A DNA stretch of 64,000 nucleotides, taken from contig DASZJG010000002.1 in assembly GCA_035948315.1 (NCBI GenBank), positions 1 to 64,000 of the forward strand, read 5' to 3'. Below, one piece after another: positions 1-6,900 of the stretch. Made by a program: the position numbers and the translations under genes. Origin of the DNA: CAJCJE01 sp035948315 (GTDB lineage Bacteria > Actinomycetota > Actinomycetes > Mycobacteriales > Pseudonocardiaceae). Position 1 is the first letter of the stretch. Every line of letters begins with the position of its first letter. The notes beneath the pieces are model-generated. The model was not told where the DNA came from. It searched no databases and saw only the letters and a list, made by a program, of their open reading frames with translations.

Positions 1-84
1 GTCCGACTGCTCATCCGCAGCCTTCTGACCAGGCAGGATGGGCTGGCCGGCATCCTCGGAGGCTGGCTCGCCTTCTTGCTGCAC
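1..84 (-). CDS. N-terminal fragment of a divergent gene, possibly dacB-like
   Basis: A GTG codon at 82-84 read on the minus strand is preceded by CAGGAG seven bases upstream and opens a 28-codon reading frame that leaves the window at its left edge. The visible residues are hydrophilic and acidic (many E, D, Q), with no signal peptide yet. In many actinomycetes the gene divergent from ppa encodes a D-alanyl-D-alanine carboxypeptidase (PBP4/DacB) with a long cytoplasmic N-terminus; that identity rests on gene order only and is not shown by these residues. Confidence 0.4.
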   Translation of the reverse strand, partial: MQQEGEPASEDAGQPILPGQKAADEQSD

Positions 85-252
85 GCGGGCCTCCTGCGAC
101 CGGGTCCGTGCGACGTTTTAGGGGGCAAGGTCACACTCGCAGAGGCCCTCGCGGGACCGCTGTGAGGTGACGCATGGTCCACACTAGTGGCGTAACGAGG
201 ACGACTTATCTGCCCATCGCTTCCGCAGGGCAGCACAGACGAGTGAGGACCC

Positions 253-753
253 GTGGAATTCGACGTCACGATCGAGATCCCGAAAGGACAGCGCAACAAG
301 TACGAGGTGGACCACAAAACGGGCCGCATTCGACTGGACCGCACGCTGTTCACGGCCACGATGTATCCCGCCGACTACGGGTTCATCGATGACACCCTCG
401 GTCAGGACGGCGACCCACTGGACTGCTTGGTCCTGGTGCAGGAGCCGACCTTCCCCGGATGTCTCATCCGAGCCCGCGCGATCGGGATGTTCCGGATGAC
501 CGACGAGAAGGGGCCCGACGACAAGGTCATCGCGGTGCCCAGTGATGATCCGCGGCAGGAGCACCTGCGCGACATCCACCACCTCAACGAGTTCTACCGG
601 CTGGAGATCCAGCACTTCTTCGAGGTCTACAAGGACCTGGAGCCCGGTAAGAGCGTCGAGGGCGCGACCTGGGCCGGACGGATCGAGGCCGAGGCGGAGA
701 TCGTCAAGTCCTACCGGCGGGCCGAGGAGCACGCCGAGCACGAGGAGCACTGA
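253..753 (+). CDS. ppa: Soluble inorganic pyrophosphatase (class A)
   Basis: Hydrolyses cytosolic pyrophosphate to two phosphates with Mg2+, pulling biosynthetic reactions forward. The 166-residue protein has the family length and the metal-binding signature DGDPLD (about residues 53-58), preceded by the conserved MYPADYGFI segment, and the downstream E/K-rich end typical of actinobacterial enzymes. The start is GTG at 253, with a GAGTGAGGA ribosome binding site just before it. The gene is transcribed away from the partial minus-strand gene at the left edge and converges on glyA. A membrane-bound proton-pumping pyrophosphatase also occurs in this window (45472-47814), so the cell has both routes for using PPi. 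Confidence 0.96.
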   Translation: MEFDVTIEIPKGQRNKYEVDHKTGRIRLDRTLFTATMYPADYGFIDDTLGQDGDPLDCLVLVQEPTFPGCLIRARAIGMFRMTDEKGPDDKVIAVPSDDPRQEHLRDIHHLNEFYRLEIQHFFEVYKDLEPGKSVEGATWAGRIEAEAEIVKSYRRAEEHAEHEEH

Positions 754-759
754 GCCGAG

Positions 760-796
760 CCCGTCGGTCGCGAGCCGTTCTCTCGCGACCGACGGG
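760..796. terminator. Bidirectional terminator between ppa and glyA
   Basis: A perfect 15-bp inverted repeat (760-774 with 782-796, 7-nt loop) lies immediately after the ppa stop and just beyond the glyA stop, so it can end both convergent transcripts. No strong T-run follows. Confidence 0.85.
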
Positions 797-804
797 GCGG
801 GAAA

Positions 805-2067
805 TCAGGCCCAGCCGGGCATCGGGTAGCCGGCGAGGAGTTCGCGGATCTCGGCGGCGATGGTGTCCAGGGCGGCTTCGTCGCCCTTGTCACCGGCCGT
901 GACCGCACGGTCGAACCATTCGGCGAGCTTGGGCATGTCGTCGACGCCGAGGCCGCGGGTGGTGATGGCGGGGGTGCCGAGCCGGACGCCGGACGGGTCG
1001 AACGGCTTGCGCGGGTCGAACGGGACGGTGTTGTAGTTCAGTTCGATGCCGGCGCGGTCCAGCGCCTTGGCGGCCGGTTTGCCGGCGATGCCCTTGTTGG
1101 TCAGGTCGAGCAGGATCAGGTGGTTGTCGGTGCCACCGGAGACCAGGTCGTAGCCGCGTTCGGTGAGCGCGGCGGCCAGGGCCTTGGCGTTGGCGACGAC
1201 CGCGTGCGCGTAGTCGCGGAACGCCGGCTGGGACGCTTCGTGCAGCGCGACCGCGATGGCCGCGGTGGTGTGGTTGTGCGGGCCGCCCTGTAGGCCGGGG
1301 AACACGGCCTTGTCCAGGGCTTTCGCCTGCTCCGCGTCGGACATCAGCATGGCGCCGCGCGGGCCGCGCAGGGTCTTGTGCGTGGTCGTGGAGATGACCT
1401 GGGCGTGGCCGACCGGGGACGGGTGCGCGCCGCCTGCGATCAGGCCGGCGATGTGGGCGATGTCGGCGACGAGCAGCGAGCCGGCTTCGCGGGCGATCTC
1501 GGCGAAGGCCGGGAAGTCGATGGTGCGCGGAATCGCGGTGCCGCCGCATAAGATCAGCTTGGGTCGTTCGCTCAGCGCGAGGTCGCGGACCTCGTCCATG
1601 TCGACCCGGCCGGTGTCCTTGCGCACGCCGTACTGGACGGAGTGGAACCACTTGCCGGTCGCGGACACGCTCCAGCCGTGCGTGAGGTGACCGCCTGCGG
1701 GCAGCGCCATGCCCATGATGGTGTCGCCGGGCGCGGCGAAGGCGAGGTAGACGGCGAGGTTGGCCGGCGAGCCGGAGTAGGGCTGGACGTTGGCGTGGTC
1801 GGCGCCGAACAGTGCCTTGGCGCGCTCGACGGCGAGCAGTTCCAGCGGGTCGATGACCTGCTGGCCCTCGTAGTAGCGCTTGCCGGCGTAGCCCTCGGAG
1901 TACTTGTTGGTGAGCACCGTGCCGGTCGCTTCGAGGACCGCGGTGGACACGTAGTTCTCGGACGGGATCAGCCGGATCTTCTCGAACTGCCGGCGCGCCT
2001 CGGCGCTGACCAGTTCGGCGACCTGGGGGTCGGTCTGGGCGAGGTGCGGGGTAGCTGGCTCGTGCAT
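805..2067 (-). CDS. glyA: Serine hydroxymethyltransferase
   Basis: PLP enzyme that interconverts serine plus tetrahydrofolate with glycine plus methylene-THF in the cytosol, the main one-carbon source. The 420 residues match the family; the PLP-binding lysine is in the segment STTTHKTLRGPRGAM, and the N-terminal IRLIPSENY and SEGYAGKRYYEG motifs are intact. I place the start at the ATG at 2067 because AGGAGG sits directly upstream; an upstream in-frame extension to 2100 lacks this support. The upstream region between 2068 and 2145 is short and then enters the 67-bp attachment repeat of the neighbouring element, so the element has inserted close behind the glyA promoter. Confidence 0.96.
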   Translation of the reverse strand: MHEPATPHLAQTDPQVAELVSAEARRQFEKIRLIPSENYVSTAVLEATGTVLTNKYSEGYAGKRYYEGQQVIDPLELLAVERAKALFGADHANVQPYSGSPANLAVYLAFAAPGDTIMGMALPAGGHLTHGWSVSATGKWFHSVQYGVRKDTGRVDMDEVRDLALSERPKLILCGGTAIPRTIDFPAFAEIAREAGSLLVADIAHIAGLIAGGAHPSPVGHAQVISTTTHKTLRGPRGAMLMSDAEQAKALDKAVFPGLQGGPHNHTTAAIAVALHEASQPAFRDYAHAVVANAKALAAALTERGYDLVSGGTDNHLILLDLTNKGIAGKPAAKALDRAGIELNYNTVPFDPRKPFDPSGVRLGTPAITTRGLGVDDMPKLAEWFDRAVTAGDKGDEAALDTIAAEIRELLAGYPMPGWA

Positions 2068-2144
2068 GCAAAGCCTCCTGGCCGGTAGGGGTCTGGGCAC
2101 CCAGGCGTACGGTGCCCGCCGGTCTCGCTCGCTCCCCGGTGGTC

Positions 2145-2211
2145 AGTTCCACCCGATCACGCCAGTCGCGTCGCCCTCACCCTAGCCGACCAGGCCCGGA
2201 ATCTCGGTGGG
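2145..2211. repeat. Left attachment-site repeat (att) of the integrative element
   Basis: The 67 bases match 6834-6900 except for two neighbouring positions. This copy lies between the glyA upstream region and the 3' end of the integrase gene. On the minus strand it contains the same sequence that encodes the last residues of the sigma factor at the right end, so it is a duplicated gene-end fragment created by site-specific integration. Confidence 0.88.
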
Positions 2212-2229
2212 CGGTCATGCCACCTGGCC

Positions 2230-2249
2230 GGGTACAGATTGGGTACAAA
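2230..2249. promoter_or_regulatory. Putative integrase arm-type site, left end
   Basis: GGGTACAGATTGGGTACAAA contains two GGTACA boxes 11 bp apart. The same arrangement recurs at 6710-6729, inside the opposite end of the element. Paired short direct repeats inside each att site are the usual layout of tyrosine-integrase arm-binding sites. This copy lies within the last codons of the integrase gene. Confidence 0.6.
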
Positions 2250-2778
2250 ACGCGGCGTCAACCAGGGAGCGAGTGCGGTCCACTGCGTCCGGCCAATACC
2301 CGACGTAGGTGTTCAGTGTGATGGTCGGAGTGGTGTGCCCCATGGCAAGCTGCACTGTCTTGACGTTGGCGCCGCCGAAGATCAGCACAGTCGCGAAGTA
2401 GTGCCGCAGCGCGCGCAGGTTGATAGCCCCTGACAGCCCGGTCTCTGCGATCATCGCGGACCAGACCTGCCACCACCACGACGGGCGTACGAGCTGACCG
2501 CCCTCGTTGACGAAGATCGGGCTTGCCATCCGGCGTACTGGCCTCGCAGGGTCGGTGTCGTCGCTGACCTCGATCGAGACGCCCGGTACCGCCGCCTCGT
2601 GGGCGACCAGGGCAGACCTCACGATCTCCGGCATCTCCACCGTACGGACGCTGGTCTTGGTCTTGGTCGGCCCAAAGTACGGCCCTCGCCCCGCCGACAC
2701 CTTGAGTTGGCGTCGAACCCGGATCTCTCGCTGCTCAAAGTCGATGTCGTCCCACTCCAGACCGAAGATCTCACCCGT

Positions 2779-2806
2779 CCGGAGCCCGCAGCCCGCAGCC
2801 CGCAGC
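2779..2806. repeat. Heptanucleotide tandem repeat inside the integrase gene
   Basis: One variant unit CCGGAGC (2779-2785) is followed by three exact CCGCAGC units (2786-2806). Because the unit is 7 bp, each gain or loss changes the reading frame of the integrase; the present count is out of frame by one unit. Confidence 0.9.
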
Positions 2807-3426
2807 GACGAACGCCACCGCCCGATACCGCTCAGGCACCGTGTCCGCGATCAGCCGCACCTGATCAGCAGTTGGTAGGACGTATTCGGTGTCAGCGATC
2901 TCCGGCAGCCGGATACCCACGCACGGCGACACGCCGATCACCTTGTCGATCACCGCGCGCGCGAACATCGGTGCGAGGACACCGCTGTAGATCGTGCACA
3001 CCGTCACCGACGACAGCGTGGCGACTCGATCTTTGACCCATCCCTGAACGTGTGAGCTGCGGATGCTGGCCAGCGGCCGACGCGGACCCAGTACGGGCAC
3101 GATGTGCAGCCGAAGGACGCTTTCGACACGGGCGGCAGTGGCGACCCGATGTAGCTGTTGGTTGCGCCATCCCTCCGCATACTCGGCGATACTGATCTTG
3201 CCTGCACGAGGATCGATGTACTGGCCGCGCGAGATATCCGCCTGCATGTTCGCGTCGTGCCGGTCCGCGTCCGCCTTGCGCTCGAACAGCTCCGCGCGAG
3301 GTTCACCGGTCTCAGGGTCGCTCCAACGAACGCGCCACCGCTTGCCGCGACCGTGCCGTTTGGACTTCAGCCGCTCCCCCGTAACCGGATCACGTTTCCG
3401 CAGGTACCACAGGTCATCAACTGCCA

Positions 3427-4797
3427 TCACGCCACCGCCAGCAACCGCTGATCGGCCCGTGTGGATGGTCGTTGGCGCTGGGTCTCGGCGATGACAGCCG
3501 CGTACTCCCGTTCCGCGTCGGAGCGGTAGCCGACTCCGGTCATGGACCAGTCGTTGATCACGGTCACCGTGTCCGTGTCCTCGATGCCGAGTTCGGCGAG
3601 GTGCGCGGCGAGGCGATGTTCCGCCCTGGTCTGCCGGATGGCGGAGAAGGTGATCGAGTAGCGGCGGGACTTGGTCAGGAAGTGGCCCCGGAACCCGAGC
3701 ATGTGCGCCCAGCTCCGCAACTTCAGCCCCGCAAGCTCCGGGACACCCCCGAGCCGCCAGCAGGTCCGCATCATCTGCCGGTGATGCTCGCTGACCGTCA
3801 GGGACTCGATGTGCTCAGCGGACCGGATACGGGTGTCCGCGCCGGTCGTCACCCCAGTGTCCTTGGTGGCGTACTTGGCGATGTAGCCCGCCACCCGAGC
3901 GTCCCGGACCCGCTGCTCGGGATCGTCCGAGGTGCCCGCCTCGATCGGTTCCACGTCGACCTGATCACCCCACCCGAGGGTGCGCACGCCGATCTCGGGG
4001 TTGTCCGGAGTGGACACCTCGACCGACCGGGCCGCGTAGCGGATGGCGACGGTCAGCAGCTCCGCCGTGACAGCGGCCGGAGGCAACGTGTCCGGGCCGT
4101 CCGGTCCGTCGATGCGGATCACCGCGTGGAAGTGGACCAGGCCGCGTCGCTGGTACTCAGCGACCTTGGCGTAGGAGACGCGAAGGTGGTCCTTGAGGTC
4201 GGCCGGGGGGATGCCCAGCGCAGCGGCGAGGGTGCGGCCCACGGTGATGGTGAACCGGCGCCACAGCTCTGTCGAATGCGCCTGCCACAGCACCGCACCC
4301 ACGTAGTCGTACGTGCTGGGGTCGGCCGGGGAACCGAGCCGGGAGTCATGCTCGGAGTGCCACTCCCCGCACGAGCACGGCCGCGGGCGACCCGAGCGCG
4401 TCACCGGGCGACCATGTACCGGGCCGAACGACGGAGCGGTCAGCGTCGCGAACACGCGCACATGCTCGGTCACGGTCTCCGGCACGCCCTTGCCACCGGT
4501 CAGGCCGGAGCGGACCAAGTGGAAGGTGTCGGCGGCGTAGCGAGCGGCGCAGGCCGGGCAGACCGAGGCACGCCGGTTGCCGCACGCGGTGAAGATCGAC
4601 CCTTCCGTCTCGCCATGTCGGACACCGGCCGCGTCCTGGGCAGCCCAGGCGCCCGCGAGCCGGACAGGCTTGGCGCAGCCGCCGGTGGCCTGGACCTTGG
4701 CCCGCCAGTCGCGGAATCCAGCCGAGCGGATCAGGTGGGACAGGCGCTGATCAGAGTCCGCCAAGACGGTGACCAAGGCCGTTGCGCGGGTCGCCAT
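3427..4797 (-). CDS. RepSA-like replication initiator (HUH type)
   Basis: Initiator expected to nick the element origin and start rolling-circle replication after excision. The 456 residues contain a cysteine cluster at about 72-83 (C-G-N...C-P-A-C), a second C/H group near 141-150 and the metal-binding HUH motif HFHAV at about 222-226, followed by YIAKYATKDT with candidate catalytic tyrosines. These are the features of RepSA-type proteins of pSAM2-related elements. I use the ATG at 4797, which follows the stop of the upstream gene by four bases, rather than an in-frame extension to 4836 that overlaps it. The stop overlaps the integrase start, which leaves no room for an excisionase gene where pSAM2 has xis. 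Confidence 0.85.
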   Translation of the reverse strand: MATRATALVTVLADSDQRLSHLIRSAGFRDWRAKVQATGGCAKPVRLAGAWAAQDAAGVRHGETEGSIFTACGNRRASVCPACAARYAADTFHLVRSGLTGGKGVPETVTEHVRVFATLTAPSFGPVHGRPVTRSGRPRPCSCGEWHSEHDSRLGSPADPSTYDYVGAVLWQAHSTELWRRFTITVGRTLAAALGIPPADLKDHLRVSYAKVAEYQRRGLVHFHAVIRIDGPDGPDTLPPAAVTAELLTVAIRYAARSVEVSTPDNPEIGVRTLGWGDQVDVEPIEAGTSDDPEQRVRDARVAGYIAKYATKDTGVTTGADTRIRSAEHIESLTVSEHHRQMMRTCWRLGGVPELAGLKLRSWAHMLGFRGHFLTKSRRYSITFSAIRQTRAEHRLAAHLAELGIEDTDTVTVINDWSMTGVGYRSDAEREYAAVIAETQRQRPSTRADQRLLAVA

Positions 4798-4801
4798 CGG
4801 C

Positions 4802-5197
4802 TCAGCCCCCACAGCACATGCAGAGCAGCGGAGCACCGTCGGTGCCGCTGATCGACCCGTCGTCGAACATCACGCAGGTGCCCCAGCAGTCGCGGCACTG
4901 TTTCGGCCCAGGCTCCACGTGCGGGCGGCGTCGGCGCTCAGCAGCGAGCCATCGCTTGATCGAGAAGGCCCGCCAGTAGCCGACGATGCTGCGTGTGTCC
5001 CGTTGCGCGACGTGCGCATCCCACTCGGCCGGGGTCAGCTCCAGGTCGAACGTGATCACGTTCTGCGCGTAGTCCGGCAGGTCTCCGAACTCGCACTCGC
5101 CGTACGGGTCCAACGTCATCGGGTTCTCGTCGGAGAACCGGAACGAGTCCGGAATCCTCACGTAAGGCTTGTCGTCCAGTACCGCAAACGCACCCAT
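4802..5197 (-). CDS. Hypothetical AICE cargo protein with C-terminal cysteines
   Basis: A 131-residue protein of unknown function, first gene of the rep-int operon and read divergently from the GntR-HD gene. It begins after AGGGAG at a good distance from the ATG at 5197. The C-terminal third has C-R-D-C-W-G-T-C and ends in C-M-C-C-G-G, so a bound metal is plausible. Proteins of this size commonly precede the replication gene in actinomycete integrative elements, but I cannot assign a role. Confidence 0.75.
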   Translation of the reverse strand: MGAFAVLDDKPYVRIPDSFRFSDENPMTLDPYGECEFGDLPDYAQNVITFDLELTPAEWDAHVAQRDTRSIVGYWRAFSIKRWLAAERRRRPHVEPGPKQCRDCWGTCVMFDDGSISGTDGAPLLCMCCGG

Positions 5198-5262
5198 GGT
5201 TCGCTCCCTGATCGTCTATCCCGGCAGGTGGCGCCAAAGCTGGCTATGCAGGTCGCCAGCGT

Positions 5263-5294
5263 GTCTAGCCTGAGAATAGACCTGACTAATCAGG
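5263..5294. promoter_or_regulatory. Candidate operator between the divergent element genes
   Basis: Two overlapping inverted repeats: GTCTA (5263-5267) with TAGAC (5277-5281), and the 14-bp CCTGACTAATCAGG (5281-5294). They lie in the 151-bp gap between the replication operon and the GntR-HD gene, where an autoregulating GntR-type repressor would be expected to bind. Function is inferred from position. Confidence 0.45.
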
Positions 5295-5348
5295 AAGTCA
5301 ATCGTGTCGAGCAAGACGACAACTTGTCTAAGCAGGTAGGCTCACGAC

Positions 5349-6224
5349 ATGCAGCCGATCAATCCAGATGACCCACGTAGTCCGTACGTCAAGATCGCGG
5401 CGAGCATCCGAGCCGCGATCCTCTCTGGCGAGCTTGAGCCCGAGGCGCAGTTGCCAACGGGAGACGAGCTCGCCAAGTTCTTCGGCGTGACCCGCGCAAC
5501 TGTGGGGAACGCGATTCGCATACTGCGCGATGAGGGCTTTGTGCAGAGCCGCCCTGGCGGGGGTGTGTACGTCACTGGGCAGGCAAGCCTTCCAGTCCCG
5601 GAAGGACAGACGCATCCGCTCGCTGGACTCGGAGCCTTCTTGCATGAGGCGGGGCACCTAAAGAACTTGCCGCGCGCTGGTTGGCTCCTTCTGGGCATCC
5701 GGCAGCCTGAGAGCGTTGCCGAGCACTCGTTCCGCGTCGGCATCGTTGGGCTGGTGCTTGCCACCATGGAGGGTGCCGAGCCGGGTCGAACTGCCGCCCT
5801 GTGTCTCATGCATGACGTGCACGAGGCTCGAATCGGCGACGTGCCCTCGGTTGGCCGAGCTTATGTCACCACGGCCGTCCCACAAGTCATAACCGCCCAC
5901 CAGACGGCAGCGCTGCCAGATGAAGCGGCGTCCATGCTTCAGGGATTGACCGCCGAGTACGAGGACGCGGAGACGCTGGAGTCCAAAGTGGCCCATGACG
6001 CCGACAAGATCGAGACGCTGCTTCAAGCGACGGAATACGCAACCCAGGGCTATGGCAGCGAACCATGGGAAGACACCTCGATCCAAGCCCTGCGGACTGA
6101 GTCGGGGAAGCAGCTTGCCCAGGCCATCACCACGACCGATCCGCGTGGCTGGTGGATGAGCTTTGCATCGAGCTACCACGAACTCAGGGCAACTACCCGC
6201 GCCAGGCAAGGGCTCAAGCCCTGA
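5349..6224 (+). CDS. GntR winged-helix fused to a YfbR-like HD phosphohydrolase
   Basis: The 291-residue protein has an N-terminal GntR-type winged helix (about 10-75: SPYVKIAASIRAAILSGEL, the LPTGDELAKFFGVTRATV recognition region, then GGGVYV) and a C-terminal HD domain (about 95-285). The HD residues are all present: the H of AEHSFRVG, the HD of CLMHDVHEARIGD and the D of AHDADKIETLLQ. This arrangement resembles 5'-deoxynucleotidases of the YfbR/HDDC2 group, so it may sense or hydrolyse deoxynucleoside monophosphates while repressing the replication operon. Similar fusions are known in actinomycete integrative elements. The start is the ATG at 5349, just after an AGGTAGG site. Confidence 0.85.
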   Translation: MQPINPDDPRSPYVKIAASIRAAILSGELEPEAQLPTGDELAKFFGVTRATVGNAIRILRDEGFVQSRPGGGVYVTGQASLPVPEGQTHPLAGLGAFLHEAGHLKNLPRAGWLLLGIRQPESVAEHSFRVGIVGLVLATMEGAEPGRTAALCLMHDVHEARIGDVPSVGRAYVTTAVPQVITAHQTAALPDEAASMLQGLTAEYEDAETLESKVAHDADKIETLLQATEYATQGYGSEPWEDTSIQALRTESGKQLAQAITTTDPRGWWMSFASSYHELRATTRARQGLKP

Positions 6225-6319
6225 TCATGGGACACCAGGCGACGTTGACCCAGTGGCTGCTTGGTAGCCGTCGTCATCAGGCCACAGTCATCGGTGAGGA
6301 CTTTCTCTACTTGTTCAAG

Positions 6320-6339
6320 GCGGCCCCTCCGGGGGCCGC
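6320..6339 (+). terminator. Hairpin after the GntR-HD gene
   Basis: GCGGCCCC and GGGGCCGC pair perfectly (8 bp) around a 4-nt loop about 95 bp past the GntR-HD stop. No T-run follows, as is common for terminators in high-GC actinomycetes. Confidence 0.55.
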
Positions 6340-6709
6340 TGCCCGCTGTGCCCCAGCCGCCGCGCCAGCGGGACATGCGGCCTGGCGGCCGTTCCCGCGC
6401 GCGGCGGCCACGGGCAGGGCAGCGGCCCAGGAACCACGGAGGGGACCGCAGAACAGAGATATGTCCTCGCCGGACAGGCAGATCAACAGGATGCCAGGAA
6501 CAGCGCAGGCTGCGGTTCGCTCGGTGCCGATGCCATCCCGCCGACCTCCCGGAGGGCTATCACGTCGCAACCCGGGGTGCAGGGCCGGCGTTTAAACGTA
6601 TCGAGACGTCGAGGGCTGCACCCCGGAACACGACGTGATCGGGCTGCGCCAGGTCGACGGGATGGCATGCAAGGCCCCTCACTTGTGGGGACAAGATCAC
6701 CCCCGACCC

Positions 6710-6729
6710 GGGTACAAATCCGGTACAAC
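6710..6729. promoter_or_regulatory. Putative integrase arm-type site, right end
   Basis: GGGTACAAATCCGGTACAAC repeats the two-box GGTACA pattern of 2230-2249 with the same 11-bp period, about 105 bp inside the right att repeat. Confidence 0.6.
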
Positions 6730-6833
6730 CGGGACTGACGAACGACCACAAACGACGATGACCGACCGAAGTAACCGCGCAGGTCAGAGCCATGATCGTC
6801 CGAACGGCCGCAGGTCACGTGACCTCGGGCGTG

Positions 6834-6900
6834 AGTTCCACCCGATCACGCCAGTCGCGTCGTGCTCACCCTAGCCGACCAGGCCCGGAATCTCGGTGGG
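6834..6900. repeat. Right attachment-site repeat, overlapping the sigma gene end
   Basis: A 67-bp direct repeat of 2145-2211. Positions 6866-6900 are the final codons and stop of the ECF sigma gene, so the bacterial target appears to be the 3' end of that protein gene. Confidence 0.88.

Larger units (their letters stand above)
2215..3430 (-). pseudogene. Tyrosine integrase, frameshifted by a 7-bp repeat unit
   Basis: The N-terminal part (3430 down to about 2771) has the basic SAM-like core-binding domain with the YLRKRDPVTGER start and a WRVRW strand, as in AICE integrases. It breaks at AAGCGLR, and the catalytic domain continues in another frame (TGEIFGLEWDDIDF onward) to the stop at 2215, with GHTTPTITLNTYVG carrying the nucleophile tyrosine. 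The break coincides with three tandem CCGCAGC units at 2786-2806; removing one 7-bp unit restores a continuous frame of about 402 codons. The usual H-x-L-R-H box reads R-A-L-R-H, so its first histidine is also missing. The start is GTG 3430 or ATG 3427, overlapping the stop of the replication gene, so the two are translationally coupled. Excision should fail unless the repeat contracts. Confidence 0.88.
6225..6833. other. Gene-free right arm of the integrative element
   Basis: About 600 bp without a convincing gene: frames on both strands lack ribosome binding sites and recognisable products. It holds a GC hairpin at 6320-6339, an arm-type site at 6710-6729 and then the right att repeat. A lost xis or tra gene could have occupied it, but I see no clear remnant. 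Confidence 0.6.
2145..6900. mobile_element. Small AICE-like integrative element, probably immobile
   Basis: The interval is bounded by two 67-bp direct repeats (2145-2211 and 6834-6900) with two adjacent mismatches. Inside, in the order usual for actinomycete integrative elements such as pSAM2, are a rolling-circle-type initiator and a tyrosine integrase whose 3' end adjoins the left repeat, plus a small cargo protein and a divergent GntR-type regulator. No FtsK/TraB translocase, no excisionase and no Spd genes are visible, and the integrase is frameshifted. I read it as a degenerate or satellite element of about 4.7 kb integrated at the 3' end of an ECF sigma gene rather than at a tRNA. Confidence 0.85.

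Noticed and set aside
2068..2144. A riboswitch upstream of glyA
   Set aside because: The interval is too short and I see no matching conserved core; it runs into the att repeat.
6482..6818. Minus-strand frames in the right arm of the integrative element that could be a lost xis or transposase
   Set aside because: Composition is not protein-like, there is no helix-turn-helix or recombinase motif, and no start site.
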